A stretch of DNA of 64,000 bases from DASPWV01 sp046726375 (GCA_046726375.1 JBKPAJ010000181.1:1-64000), one strand, 5' to 3'; shown: positions 32,716 through 41,911, counted from the stretch's first letter. Notes: generated by a model from the sequence alone, not told the origin. Numbers and translations are program-made.

Positions 32716-34044
32716 GTGGCAGACCGAAAGGCGGCGATTCTCGAACGGGCCGACAAAGAGCGCGTCAAGTTCCTGCGGCTTCAATTCACCGACATTCTGG
32801 GTGTGATCAAGAACGTCGAGGTGCCGGACCGGCAGTTTACCGACGCGCTCGACGGCCGCATCATGTTCGATGGCTCTTCGATCGAGGGCTTCGTCCGGAT
32901 CGAGGAGTCGGACATGTATCTGAAGCCCGACCTGGCGACCTTTCAGGTCTTTCCGTGGACCGATCCCAGCGGCGCCCGGGTAGGCCGAATCATCTGCGAT
33001 ATCGCGAATCCGGACGGGACACCCTTTGCCGGCTGTCCTCGTACCACACTCAAAAACGTCATTCAGCTCGCCGCCGATCGCGGTTTCACCATGAAGGCCG
33101 GACCTGAAGCGGAGTTCTTTCTGTTTCAGCGGCGTGAGGGGAAGCCCACGACCGAGACGCACGACGCCGCCGGCTACTTCGACCTCGCGCCGGTCGATCT
33201 CGGCGAAGACGTGCGGCGCGAGATCGTGCTCGCGCTCGAGCAGATGGGATTTCACGTCGAAGCCGCGCATCACGAAGTCGCGCCCGGACAACACGAAATC
33301 GATTTCGGCTACGACGATGTGCTCGCAACCGCCGACAACGTGAGCACCTTTCGTTTCGTCGTGAAAAACGTTGCGTTGCGCAACGAGCTGCACGCGACGT
33401 TTATGCCCAAACCTGTGTTCGGCCTGAACGGGTCAGGCATGCACACGCACCAGTCGCTCTTTCGCGGAACAGCGAACGCGTTCTATGCAGAGAAGGGCCA
33501 GTGGCAGTTGAGCGACACCTGCCTTTACTACATCGGCGGATTGCTGGAGCATGCGAAAGGGTTCTGCGCGATCACGAACCCGCTGGTGAATTCGTATAAG
33601 CGTCTCGTGCCTGGTTACGAAGCGCCGACGGCGATCGCGTGGTCGGAAAAAAATCGCAGCCCGCTCGTGCGCGTGCCGGCGACGCGCGGCACCGGCACAC
33701 GCATCGAGCTGCGCATGCCGGATCCGTCCTGCAACCCGTACCTGGCCCTTTCCGTGATGCTGCGGGCCGGACTCGACGGTATCGATCGCAAAGTCGATCC
33801 TGGTCCGCCCGTCAACAAGAACATCTACAAGATGAGCCACCGCGAGCGGCGGCACTTGCGCATCGACGATCTGCCCGCAAGTCTCAGCGAAGCGCTCGAT
33901 CAGCTGGAGAAGGACGATCTCATCAAGGAAACGCTTGGCGAGCACATCGTTCAGCATTTCCTCGAGGCCAAGCGCGAAGAGTGGGACGAGTACATCCGGC
34001 ACGTGTCGTTCTGGGAGATGGAGCGTTACCTGCGGGTGTATTGA
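32716..34044 (+). CDS. glnA: Glutamine synthetase, type I
   Basis: The 442-residue enzyme carries the GSI landmarks: IMFDGSSIEGFVRIEESDMY, AGPEAEFFLF with metal-binding glutamates, NGSGMHTHQSLF in the ATP site, NSYKRLVPGYEAPTAIAW and SPLVRVP. It is shorter than GSI-beta enzymes and I see no adenylylation-site insertion, so it fits the GSI-alpha type, which is usually controlled by feedback and not by GlnE. It makes glutamine from glutamate, ammonia and ATP in the cytoplasm. The GTG at 32716 is 7 nt after a TAGAAT box. Confidence 0.95.
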   Translation: MADRKAAILERADKERVKFLRLQFTDILGVIKNVEVPDRQFTDALDGRIMFDGSSIEGFVRIEESDMYLKPDLATFQVFPWTDPSGARVGRIICDIANPDGTPFAGCPRTTLKNVIQLAADRGFTMKAGPEAEFFLFQRREGKPTTETHDAAGYFDLAPVDLGEDVRREIVLALEQMGFHVEAAHHEVAPGQHEIDFGYDDVLATADNVSTFRFVVKNVALRNELHATFMPKPVFGLNGSGMHTHQSLFRGTANAFYAEKGQWQLSDTCLYYIGGLLEHAKGFCAITNPLVNSYKRLVPGYEAPTAIAWSEKNRSPLVRVPATRGTGTRIELRMPDPSCNPYLALSVMLRAGLDGIDRKVDPGPPVNKNIYKMSHRERRHLRIDDLPASLSEALDQLEKDDLIKETLGEHIVQHFLEAKREEWDEYIRHVSFWEMERYLRVY

Positions 34045-34161
34045 GGCTGTCGTCGCGCGACTCGCGGCCGGAGGACACGCGCCGTCATCGCGAAAGGGCG
34101 GCGCCTCCGACGACCAGCCGCGTATCGCGATTTTCCGGCCAACTTTCTGTAGATCCCGAAG

Positions 34162-34177
34162 TGGCACGGCTGTTGAA
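34162..34177 (+). promoter_or_regulatory. Possible sigma-54 promoter downstream of glnA
   Basis: TGGCACGGCTGTTGAA matches TGGCACGNNNNTTGCW except for A in place of C at the -12 GC. It lies in the 279-nt gap after glnA and would start transcription near 34189, ahead of the small lipoprotein gene at 34324. The gap otherwise holds no supported gene. Confidence 0.45.
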
Positions 34178-34323
34178 GTCTGCCATGGCGGCCGCGACGG
34201 GCTCACCGGGGTGCGCAAACTTCAGGCAGGCGCTGGCATCGCCGCATCCCGGCCGCAAGCTTCACGAGTCCCGTCGCGTCCTTCGAGTTTTGGCGCTGCT
34301 TCGAGGCGCCGGGAGCTGAACAC

Positions 34324-34683
34324 ATGGTGCCGCGTCTTTCTCGTCGGCTCATCGTCGCGATCGGATTTGCGGTCATCGTCACCGGCTGCGCAAGCGGCGC
34401 ATCGGTTGCCCAGGTCAAAACCAATCCCGGCCGCTATGTCGATAAGAACGTCACTGTTCGCGGCACGGTCACCTCATCCTGGGGCATCCCCCTCGTACCG
34501 TTCAAGATGTATCAGGTGGACGATGGGACGGGCGAAATCCTGGTGCTGTCGCAGCACGACCGCGTGCCGTCGACAGGCGCGCGCGTGAAGGTCACCGGGA
34601 AGGTGGGCGAATTCGCCATGTTCGGCGGGCGATCCATCGGACTGCACCTCAAAGAGGGCGACCTCGACTTCGACGGACGATAA
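34324..34683 (+). CDS. Small OB-fold-like lipoprotein
   Basis: The 119-residue protein has a signal peptide and a standard lipobox, VTGC, at about residue 22. The remaining domain has NPGRYVDKNVTVRGTVTSSW and YQVDDGTGEILVLSQ, beta strands arranged like the OB-fold 'tRNA-anti-like/BOF' lipoproteins found in periplasmic locations. Nucleic-acid binding cannot be assumed for an exported protein. It follows a possible sigma-54 site and is closed by a strong terminator. Confidence 0.75.
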   Translation: MVPRLSRRLIVAIGFAVIVTGCASGASVAQVKTNPGRYVDKNVTVRGTVTSSWGIPLVPFKMYQVDDGTGEILVLSQHDRVPSTGARVKVTGKVGEFAMFGGRSIGLHLKEGDLDFDGR

Positions 34684-34749
34684 AGACGACGCCCACAGGG
34701 CTGTCTCCTCCTTTCAAGAGTCTTGGACGCGTATCGCGTCGAGACCGCC

Positions 34750-34781
34750 AGGCCGCGACTGACCATCGCGGCCTCTTTTTT
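34750..34781 (+). terminator. Rho-independent terminator after the OB-fold lipoprotein gene
   Basis: AGGCCGCGA (34750-34758) pairs with TCGCGGCCT (34766-34774) around a 7-nt loop, followed by C and six Ts. This is the cleanest intrinsic terminator in the window. Confidence 0.92.
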
Positions 34782-34852
34782 GCCCTTTTCAAGCGTTTTT
34801 AGCCGTAAGCAGCCGGTTTCGCCGGCGGAGTCCGTGAGCTTGTGAAATAAGG

Positions 34853-34858
34853 TACAAT
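34853..34858 (+). promoter_or_regulatory. Predicted -10 box of atpB
   Basis: TACAAT ends 8 nt before the GTG at 34867, with no Shine-Dalgarno in between. Confidence 0.5.
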
Positions 34859-34866
34859 GTCCGCTC

Positions 34867-35583
34867 GTGGAGCAACTGGAACATCCGTCCCCGCTCGTCG
34901 ATGCGGTCAACGCCCTCGTCGCCCCGCTCGGCATTCACGTGCCGAACTATCTGGTCTTCTGCGCGCTGATTACGCTCATCGTCCTCGCCGTTGCTCTCTT
35001 TATCCGCACCAGGCTGAGCGTCGATAACCCGGGCACGTTTCAGATCGTTCTCGAAGACATCACGACGTTCATCTTGGCGCAGCTCGAAAACGTTATCGGA
35101 CCCGGTAAGGGGCGCCGCTACATGGCGCTTTGCGGCGGCATTTTCATTTTCATTTTGATCGGCAACTTGATGGGACAGGTGCCGGGTTTCGGCGCGCCAA
35201 CCAGCAACATCAACGTGCCGTTCGCCTGCGCGATCACGGTGTGGCTGTATTACCACTGGCAAGGAATTCGGACGCAAGGTCCCATCGCCTACGTGCTGCA
35301 CTTTGCGTTTCCACCGGGCGTGCCGAAGCTCATGGCGCCGCTAATGCTGCCGATCGAGTTAATCAGCCATTTCTCGCGCGTGCTGTCGCTCACGCTCCGT
35401 CTCTTCGGCAACATCTTCGGCGAGCACCTGGTTGTGCTGATCATCGGCAGCCTCGTGCCGCTGATCGCACCGATCCCGATTCAGATGCTTGGCTTGATCG
35501 TAGGCCCGCTCCAGGCGTTCATTTTCATGACGCTCACGGCGATCTATTTGAGTGCGGCCACGGCGGTGGAAGAACACCACTAA
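34867..35583 (+). CDS. atpB: F0F1 ATP synthase subunit a
   Basis: The 238-residue protein has five or six membrane helices. The fourth carries LSLTLRLFGNIFGEH with the essential Arg that faces the c-ring, and the last contains PLQAFIFMTLTAIYLSAA. It forms the proton half-channels of F0. The normal partner gene atpE (subunit c) and the rest of the atp operon do not follow: the next gene is on the opposite strand after two hairpins. It is preceded by an intrinsic terminator and its own -10 box, so it is a one-gene transcription unit. Confidence 0.93.
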   Translation: MEQLEHPSPLVDAVNALVAPLGIHVPNYLVFCALITLIVLAVALFIRTRLSVDNPGTFQIVLEDITTFILAQLENVIGPGKGRRYMALCGGIFIFILIGNLMGQVPGFGAPTSNINVPFACAITVWLYYHWQGIRTQGPIAYVLHFAFPPGVPKLMAPLMLPIELISHFSRVLSLTLRLFGNIFGEHLVVLIIGSLVPLIAPIPIQMLGLIVGPLQAFIFMTLTAIYLSAATAVEEHH

Positions 35584-35609
35584 TCTGCAGATTTGCAGGC
35601 GGCAAGTAC

Positions 35610-35662
35610 GCGAGCGATTGCGCTCGCTTGCACGTGAGCAGGTGCGGGCCTAAAAGGCCCGC
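35610..35662. terminator. Two hairpins in the atpB/PP2C convergent gap
   Basis: GCGAGCG (35610-35616) pairs with CGCTCGC (35621-35627), and GCGGGCC (35644-35650) pairs with GGCCCGC (35656-35662) around TAAAA. They probably end transcription from both sides. The second belongs to the short GCGGRCC palindrome group. Confidence 0.6.
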
Positions 35663-35664
35663 CG

Positions 35665-37443
35665 CTACGTGATGCGGACGACCACAACCGTTTGATCGTC
35701 CGTTTGCTCCGTTTCGCCCCGGAACGCCTGCATGGCGCCGAACACGGCGCTCACAATTTCCCTCGCTGGCTTGTCCCGGTTCTCTCTCACCGCTTTGATG
35801 ATGCCTTCGGCGCCAAACTCCTGGCCGGCGGCATTCCAGGTTTCGAAGATTCCATCAGAACAGAAGACGAATAGATCATCGGTCTGGAGATCGAACGACA
35901 CCTCGTCATAAGTGGAGCTGCCGAAGGAGCCGAGCGGGAGCCCGGGTAGATCGATCTGCGCAACGCTGTCACCGGACGCGCGAATCGGATACGGCAGGCC
36001 GGAGTTGCTCATCGTCACTTGCCGCCGTTTCAAATCGAACAGCGCATAGCAGAGCGTGCAGTAATACTCTTCGAGCTGACGTTCGTGCATGATGCGATTG
36101 ATCGAATCCAGCACCGCCGCCGGACTGCTCCGCTCCGGCGCGAACCTGCGGCGGAAGGTGCGCCCGCGAACCACTTCGCCGACGAACGCGCCGTAGAGTG
36201 CCGCCGGCACGCCCTTGCCCGAGACATCGCCAACGGCCACTGCCAGCGTGTTGGGCTCCGGCGAGAGGAACTCGTACACATCGCCGCCGAGTTCGCGGGC
36301 CGGGTCGAAGTGCCATGCGACGTCGACGCCCCTCAGTTTGGCCGGGAGCTCGCGCGGTAGAAGCGCCATCTGCACGCGCTGCGCAAATCGCACCTCCTTC
36401 TCGAGCCGGAGCTCGTTGTCGCGGAGCGCTTCGTAGAGTCTTGCGTTCTCAATCGCGACGGCCGCCTGCGATGCGAGCAGCGTGAGCAGCTCCACGTGCT
36501 TTTTGCTGAACGCGTCGAGCTCGGGGCTTTCCAGGTCGAAGACACCGATGCAACGATCTTTCAGCAGCAGCGGAATCGCAAGCTCGGAGCGCACGTCGCT
36601 GACCGCGTTGATATAGCGCGAGTCGGTTGACACATCGGGAACGAGCACCGGCTGCTTGTGCAGCGCGGCATATCCGACCAGGCCTTCGCCCAATTTCACG
36701 GGCGCTAACGCTTTGGCATCGCCGTAGCTGATTGCGATCTTCATTTCGAGCATTTCGGTTTGCTCGTTCAGAAGCGCGATACCGAAAGTGCGGTAGGCGA
36801 TTAAGCGCTTCACCAGATGCGCGACGCGTGTGAGCAGCTCGTCGAGATTGAGAATGGCGCTCATCTCCCGACCGATTTCTGCCAGCGTCTCGAGCGTCTC
36901 GGCGTACTCACGCTCCGACTCGAAGAGCCGGGCGTTGACGATCGCCTGTGCGATGTGCGCGGCAAATTGGCGTAGAATCGCTTCGTCGCGCTCGCTGAAC
37001 GCGTCCTTCTGATCCGACAGCAGATTGATGGCGCCCAGCACCTTGCCTTTGTGCCGCAGCGGCACCGCCAAGTCGGATTCGATCCCCGGAACCACACCGA
37101 TGTAGCGCGCGTCGGCGTTGACGTCGTTCACGAGGATCGGCCGCTGCTCGGCCACGGCAATGCCCACAAGGCCTTGCCCGGCCTTGAGGCTGAAGTTGTC
37201 GACGATCTCCTGCGGATAGCCCACGGCATAAGCGATGCGCAAGTCGCCGCGGCGCTCGTCGAGCAAATAGACGGCAAACACCGTGAACGGCGTGAGCCGC
37301 GCGATCAGCTGTGGAATTTTTTCGAGAAGCTCGTTGAGTTCGAGGACGGAGGTGACCTCGCGGCCCAGCTCGAACAGCGTCGCCAGCAACTCGGTGTCGG
37401 AGACCTGGTTGCTGGCGGCGCGAAGGGCGGCGGAATCGCTCAT
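35665..37443 (-). CDS. GAF-GAF-PP2C phosphatase (RsbU-like)
   Basis: The 592-residue protein has two GAF domains (about residues 30-170 and 200-340), a coiled linker (LRLEKEVRFAQRVQMALLP) and a PP2C domain. The phosphatase metal ligands appear in LGGDVYEFL, GDVSGKGVPAALY and FCSDGIFETW. It lacks membrane helices. GAF input probably tunes dephosphorylation of an STAS-type anti-sigma antagonist. Its ATG overlaps the TGA of the upstream S9 peptidase gene (ATGA), so the two are translationally coupled. Confidence 0.9.
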   Translation of the reverse strand: MSDSAALRAASNQVSDTELLATLFELGREVTSVLELNELLEKIPQLIARLTPFTVFAVYLLDERRGDLRIAYAVGYPQEIVDNFSLKAGQGLVGIAVAEQRPILVNDVNADARYIGVVPGIESDLAVPLRHKGKVLGAINLLSDQKDAFSERDEAILRQFAAHIAQAIVNARLFESEREYAETLETLAEIGREMSAILNLDELLTRVAHLVKRLIAYRTFGIALLNEQTEMLEMKIAISYGDAKALAPVKLGEGLVGYAALHKQPVLVPDVSTDSRYINAVSDVRSELAIPLLLKDRCIGVFDLESPELDAFSKKHVELLTLLASQAAVAIENARLYEALRDNELRLEKEVRFAQRVQMALLPRELPAKLRGVDVAWHFDPARELGGDVYEFLSPEPNTLAVAVGDVSGKGVPAALYGAFVGEVVRGRTFRRRFAPERSSPAAVLDSINRIMHERQLEEYYCTLCYALFDLKRRQVTMSNSGLPYPIRASGDSVAQIDLPGLPLGSFGSSTYDEVSFDLQTDDLFVFCSDGIFETWNAAGQEFGAEGIIKAVRENRDKPAREIVSAVFGAMQAFRGETEQTDDQTVVVVRIT

Positions 37444-39488
37444 TGTTTCTCTAAAGATGTCGTCGTCCTGCGCTCGCCGAGTGTGTACCGTGTGATCCAG
37501 TCCTGGATGCGCGTGAGGCGATCCTTCACGTGGTAATACTCGGAAATCCCGTGCCCCTCTCGCGGATAGAACACGAGTTCCACCGTTTTGCCGCGATCTT
37601 TCAGACCGCGAAACAGCTCGTAGGCTTGCCCGGTGGGGACGCGCTCATCGTTGCCGCCGTGCAGGATCAACGTCGGCGTGGTGACGTTGTCGATGAAGGT
37701 CATCGCCGATCGAGCGTTGTAGAGCGCGAGCCTGGTTTTGCCGGGGATGCCACCGAAATACGTCGTGATCACGTTGGGAATATCGTTGGTGCCGTACATG
37801 CTGAGCATGTTGGTGAGGCCCGCGCCGACCATGGCGGCCTTGAAGCGGTTGGTCTGCGTGATCACCCAGGCGGTCATGTAGCCGCCGTAGCTCCAGCCGA
37901 TATGTGCGAGGCGCTCGGGATCCGCGATGCCGCGTGCGATCATCGCATCGACGCCGGTCATGATGTCGCGATAATCGCCGCCACCCCAGTCGTTGATGTT
38001 GGCTTGCAGGAACTTCTCGCCGTAGTTGGTCGAGCCGCGCGGGTTCGGATAGAGCACCGCCCATCCCTGACCGGCCCAGAGCTGCCCGCCTTCGAGTCCA
38101 CCAACGCGGTAGTTGTTCACGTACGCACCCGACGGTCCGCCGTGCGCAACCACGAGCATGGGATACCGCTTACCGCCCTGAAAGCCAACCGGCTTCAGAA
38201 GGACGCCTTCGACTTCCATGCCGTCGGTGCTCTTCCAGGTCACAACCTCGGTCTCGCCGAGTGAGAATTCGTTGGCTTGAGGGTTTGTGTCGGTGAGCTT
38301 GCGGAAACCTGCGAAGCTGCTATCCGCGACGTAGACCTCCGCCGGCTGGGACGGCGAATCCACCGTAAGCCCCACGACCCGGCCGTCCTTGCTGCGCGAG
38401 CCCAGTTGCAGCGTTTTTTGCTGCGTCAGCTGCGAGTACTTGCCCGTGGCGAGATCGTAGCGGAACACGTCGGTGTAGGTGCGTTTGCCGGCCGTAAACA
38501 CGATGCTCCTGCCGTCCGGCGACCAACGCGGCGCATTCGCATCGAGATCGAATTCGCGGCTGCTGGCATCTTTCAACGCCTTCGTGGCCACGTCATAAAT
38601 CATCAGATGGCTGATGTTCACACTCGACGGAAGGGTGCCGTCCGGCAGCTGCTTGCCCATGGCCGGTTCCGAAACAAAGGCGATGCCCGCGCCGTCGGGC
38701 GACCATGCCGGTTGCGCGTCCGCTGCCAGATTGGTGCTGACTTTCTCAACCTGCTTGCTGACCGTGTCGGCAATGAAAACGTCCACCCGGTAATCGCGCA
38801 GCATCGTGGTCACGCCGGCTGCGAACGTCAGTCGCTTGTTGTCCGGCGCCCACGACGGCGCGCCACGGACGCTCCAGGCATTCCCCTCCGTGACGCGGGT
38901 CGCTTCCCTGGATTCGACATCGATCATCCAGATGTGCGTGTATCGGAAATCGTTTTCGAAGACGCGCTCGTCATCGCGCTTGCGGACGTCGGCTTCCTCG
39001 CTCGAAGAACGCGGATCAATGGTGACATACGCCACTTTGCGGCTGTCGGGTGACCAGGCGTACGCGGTGACTGCCTCTTTCGTGTCCGTGAGTCGCCACG
39101 GTTCGCCCGCGTCCGCACGCATCACGTAGAGCTGCGCCTTGGGCGCGTCTTCACCAGTGTCTGCGCCGCGGGCCGCCAGGAAGCTGATGAATCGCCCGTC
39201 AGGAGACCATTGCGGTTGTGATTCGCCACGATCGCCGAACGTGATCTGCCGGGAGGCGCCGCCGGCCAGCGGAACCTTCCAGATGTGCGTACGCGACTCC
39301 ATCCGCTCCTTGTCGGCTACCCACCCGCGTACCGCGTAGAGGACTTGCGTGCCGTCCGGAGACACCATCACCGACGAAACGCCCTTCAGGTTCATGACGT
39401 CATCGATGGTGACGGGACGCTTTTGCGCAAACGCCGGGCCATGCAGCACGACGAGGAGAAGCAACGAGCAGGCGGCGCACCTCGACAT
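37440..39488 (-). CDS. Secreted S9 dipeptidyl/acylaminoacyl peptidase
   Basis: The 682-residue precursor has a signal peptide ending HGPAFAQ. Residues 25-420 form a beta propeller made of PD40/WD-like blades (PQWSPDGRFISFL, YAWSPDSRKVAYV, PRWSPDGRSIVFT). The C-terminal hydrolase has the nucleophile GWSYGGYM, the Asp in HGGNDERVP and the His in EGHGISE. It trims short peptides outside the cytoplasm. The open frame runs upstream to 39758, but the ATG at 39488 starts the signal peptide and has GGAGG 5 nt upstream. It is coupled to the PP2C gene. Confidence 0.92.
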   Translation of the reverse strand: MSRCAACSLLLLVVLHGPAFAQKRPVTIDDVMNLKGVSSVMVSPDGTQVLYAVRGWVADKERMESRTHIWKVPLAGGASRQITFGDRGESQPQWSPDGRFISFLAARGADTGEDAPKAQLYVMRADAGEPWRLTDTKEAVTAYAWSPDSRKVAYVTIDPRSSSEEADVRKRDDERVFENDFRYTHIWMIDVESREATRVTEGNAWSVRGAPSWAPDNKRLTFAAGVTTMLRDYRVDVFIADTVSKQVEKVSTNLAADAQPAWSPDGAGIAFVSEPAMGKQLPDGTLPSSVNISHLMIYDVATKALKDASSREFDLDANAPRWSPDGRSIVFTAGKRTYTDVFRYDLATGKYSQLTQQKTLQLGSRSKDGRVVGLTVDSPSQPAEVYVADSSFAGFRKLTDTNPQANEFSLGETEVVTWKSTDGMEVEGVLLKPVGFQGGKRYPMLVVAHGGPSGAYVNNYRVGGLEGGQLWAGQGWAVLYPNPRGSTNYGEKFLQANINDWGGGDYRDIMTGVDAMIARGIADPERLAHIGWSYGGYMTAWVITQTNRFKAAMVGAGLTNMLSMYGTNDIPNVITTYFGGIPGKTRLALYNARSAMTFIDNVTTPTLILHGGNDERVPTGQAYELFRGLKDRGKTVELVFYPREGHGISEYYHVKDRLTRIQDWITRYTLGERRTTTSLEKQ

Positions 39489-39521
39489 AGGACCTCCGGT
39501 GGTGGGCTCGAAACTACGAAT

Positions 39522-39527
39522 TATACT
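39522..39527 (+). promoter_or_regulatory. Predicted -10 box of fabZ
   Basis: TATACT ends 9 nt before the GTG at 39537 and no Shine-Dalgarno is present. Confidence 0.5.
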
Positions 39528-39536
39528 GAACGCCTC

Positions 39537-39998
39537 GTGACCGATTCCTTGAAGTTGCCGCTCGATTACGCGGCGATCGAGCGGATCCTTCCGCACCGCT
39601 ATCCGTTCCTGTTGGTCGATCGCATCACCGAGCTCGAGCCCGACAAGCGAATCGTGGGCATCAAGAACGTGTCGTTCAGCGAACACTACCTGTCGCCAGA
39701 ACGGCCGGGCGAACGCATGGCGCTGCCGCCGGCGATTCTCACGGAAGCCATAGCGCAAGTCGGAGCCATTTTGATCCTGTCAAAGCCGGAAAACCGCGAT
39801 CGCCTGCCGCTGTTCACCGGCATCGAACGCGTGCGCTTTCGCGGCGCGGTTTACCCTGGCGATGTCGTGCAAATCGAGGCGCGCGTCAAGCGGCTGCGCA
39901 GCCGAATGGGCGTCCTCACCGGCCGCGCCCGGGTCAATGGACGGCTAGTCGCCCACGGCGAGATGACGTTCGCATTGGGAACAAAGCCGTCGCAATAA
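39537..39998 (+). CDS. fabZ: 3-hydroxyacyl-ACP dehydratase FabZ-like hotdog protein
   Basis: The 153-residue protein has the FabZ N-terminal LPHRYPFLLVDRI with the active-site His, and PPAILTEAIAQVGAI with the catalytic Glu in the hotdog helix; the usual PGVL turn is PPAIL here. It ends GEMTFALG. FabZ dehydrates 3-hydroxyacyl-ACP in fatty-acid elongation. The gene stands alone, without lpx or fab neighbours, so a more specialised dehydratase is possible. The GTG at 39537 is chosen from the conserved start and the nearby -10 box; the longer upstream frame is shadow sequence from the S9 gene. Confidence 0.83.
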   Translation: MTDSLKLPLDYAAIERILPHRYPFLLVDRITELEPDKRIVGIKNVSFSEHYLSPERPGERMALPPAILTEAIAQVGAILILSKPENRDRLPLFTGIERVRFRGAVYPGDVVQIEARVKRLRSRMGVLTGRARVNGRLVAHGEMTFALGTKPSQ

Positions 39999-40007
39999 TC
40001 GGCGTCG

Positions 40008-40961
40008 TCACTTTCCCTTGTACAGCACGCGTCCCAATCGTTTGTGCCAGCCTGTGAATTCGTCGCCCTCGACATCGTCCTGAATCGCTTGTCGCACCTG
40101 ACTCAGCTTTGAATCCAGTTCGTCGGCGGCGGCAAGAATAAATGCTTCGACTGTCTTCGGCTCCACCGGCGATCCGCGATCGCGTGATCCGTGATGCGAC
40201 GCAACCAGGTGCTCGACATGCGCGCGCAGATCTTCCGGAAACCCCGAAATCCCGTTGATCGCTTCGCGCACCATGATGAGGCCCAGACCGATATGGCCAA
40301 CCATGTTGCCGTCGCGGCTGTATGAGGCCCCGCCAGGCTCGTAGTTCAGCTCCTGAAGCTTGCCAATGTCGTGCAGCAGCACACCGGCCAGGACAAGGTC
40401 TTCGTTGGCGTCGTAGGCACGCGCCAGATAGCGCCCGATGTCGGCCATCTTGACGACGTGCTCGAGCAGACCACCGCGATAGGCGTGATGGATCTGCTGC
40501 GCCGCGGGCCACTCTCTGAGTTGATGTTCGTGGTCGGCGGTGACGCGGTTCAGCAGCACGCGGAGATGCGGATCACGGACCGACTGCACGTGCGCGATCA
40601 ACTCTGCCCACATGTCCTCGATCGATCGCGGCGCCGAAAAGACGCAATCTTCTTGGCGAAAGCCCTGACGGCGATCCTGCTCGGGATTGACGCGCCGAAC
40701 ATGCGACACGTTCAGTTGTAACTGACCGTGAAAGAGCACTGTTCGGGCTTCGACGCGCACGAACTCGCCGGCCTCGAATTCCTCGTTGAAGCGCTCGACG
40801 GCGTCGAGCACCTTCGCCTCGATTCGGCCGGTCGAATCCTGCAGCGTGAAGAGGAGCAGCTCGCCGCTGCGAACCGGGCGACGCTCTTTGAACGTGCAGA
40901 GAAAATAACCCCAGCCCTCAGCTTCTGCTGACAGGTCGCTGATGCGCGGCAGTCGATTCAA
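40008..40961 (-). CDS. YhaM-like OB-fold/HD-domain 3'-5' exoribonuclease
   Basis: The roughly 317-residue product has an N-terminal OB fold (about residues 15-105; LLFTLQDSTGRIEAKV, LNVSHVRRV) and a C-terminal HD domain with HHAYRGGLLEHVV, GVLLHDIGK and VEHLVASHHGS, which give the His/Asp metal ligands. This order is that of YhaM nucleases, which act on RNA or single-stranded DNA 3' ends. No ATG fits; the TTG at 40961, 5 nt after the exporter stop, begins just before the conserved region. The long upstream frame overlaps the EamA gene and is not used. Confidence 0.82.
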   Translation of the reverse strand: MNRLPRISDLSAEAEGWGYFLCTFKERRPVRSGELLLFTLQDSTGRIEAKVLDAVERFNEEFEAGEFVRVEARTVLFHGQLQLNVSHVRRVNPEQDRRQGFRQEDCVFSAPRSIEDMWAELIAHVQSVRDPHLRVLLNRVTADHEHQLREWPAAQQIHHAYRGGLLEHVVKMADIGRYLARAYDANEDLVLAGVLLHDIGKLQELNYEPGGASYSRDGNMVGHIGLGLIMVREAINGISGFPEDLRAHVEHLVASHHGSRDRGSPVEPKTVEAFILAAADELDSKLSQVRQAIQDDVEGDEFTGWHKRLGRVLYKGK

Positions 40962-40966
40962 CGTGC

Positions 40967-41896
40967 TCAGGCTACCGCTTTTCGGGCAACCGGCGCTACC
41001 GTTCGCGGGCGCGGGACCATTCGGACAATCGCGATGCCGGTAAAGACCAGAGCGGCAGCGAGCACGATGCGCGCGCTGAACGGCTCGGCAAGCACGAGCG
41101 TCCCGAGAACGACCGCGATGATTGGATTGACGTATGCGTAGAGCGATACCGTGGCAACAGGCAAGTACCTCAAGCAGTAAACGTACGCCGTGTAGCCGAT
41201 TACCGAGCCCGCGATGGTGAGATGGGCCAATGCGGCAAATGTGCGCGGCGTCAAGGTCACACGCCCCCATTCTCCGAGCACCGTGCCGATCACCATGAGC
41301 ATCGCGCCGCTGAAGATCATCTGCAGTGCGGTGGAAGCCAGCGGCGTTCCACCCAGGCGGTGCCGCTTGGTGTAAGACGTCCCGATTGCCCACCCAAGGC
41401 TTCCGACCTGCAGCGCCAACACGCCGAGAACGAACATCCGTCCCGCTTCGCCGCCAGACGTCAGCTCGGGCCACACCAACACCACGATGCCCGCGAAACC
41501 TGTGGCAAGTCCGACGAACGTACGACGCGTCAACCGCTCGCCGCCGGGAATGAGCGCCTCAACGCTGACGGACCAGAACGGCACCATCGCGACCACCACG
41601 GCAGCAAGACCACTCGGAACGTACTGTTCCGCCCAGACCAGCAGGCCGTTGCCGAGGACGTTCATGAGAAATCCGGTGAGCGCAATCGATCGCCACGATC
41701 GCACCGATGGCAGGCGCTCGCCGAAGAGCGGCAACAAGGCGGTGAGGATGAGGCCGGCGGCCATCCAACGGAAGCCCCCTAGCAGCGCGACAGGAAGCGA
41801 CTCGAGCGCCACACGAATCGCAAGATACGTGGTGCCCCACAGGATGCAGATGGTTATCCACGCGGCATACGCGGTTTTTCTTTCACGCGGTGCCAT
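40967..41896 (-). CDS. EamA/DMT family metabolite exporter
   Basis: The 309-residue protein has ten membrane helices in two EamA repeats (about residues 10-140 and 155-290). The first includes AWITICILWGTTYLAIRVAL and FGLVVWAEQYVPSGLAAVVVA-like helices, and the second VIGYTAYVYCLRYLPVATVS. The family exports amino acids and related metabolites. An Lrp/AsnC regulator gene lies 15 nt upstream on the same strand, so amino-acid export under Lrp control is a reasonable inference. Confidence 0.88.
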   Translation of the reverse strand: MAPRERKTAYAAWITICILWGTTYLAIRVALESLPVALLGGFRWMAAGLILTALLPLFGERLPSVRSWRSIALTGFLMNVLGNGLLVWAEQYVPSGLAAVVVAMVPFWSVSVEALIPGGERLTRRTFVGLATGFAGIVVLVWPELTSGGEAGRMFVLGVLALQVGSLGWAIGTSYTKRHRLGGTPLASTALQMIFSGAMLMVIGTVLGEWGRVTLTPRTFAALAHLTIAGSVIGYTAYVYCLRYLPVATVSLYAYVNPIIAVVLGTLVLAEPFSARIVLAAALVFTGIAIVRMVPRPRTVAPVARKAVA

Positions 41897-41911
41897 GGCT
41901 CACGGCACTTT

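Noticed and set aside
34184..34319. 45-codon frame after the sigma-54-like site
   Set aside because: Its ATG precedes the expected transcription start and the peptide has no recognisable feature.
40962..41474. N-terminal extension of the YhaM-like protein
   Set aside because: It lies inside the EamA gene on the same strand in another frame and has no domain. The conserved OB fold begins after the exporter stop.
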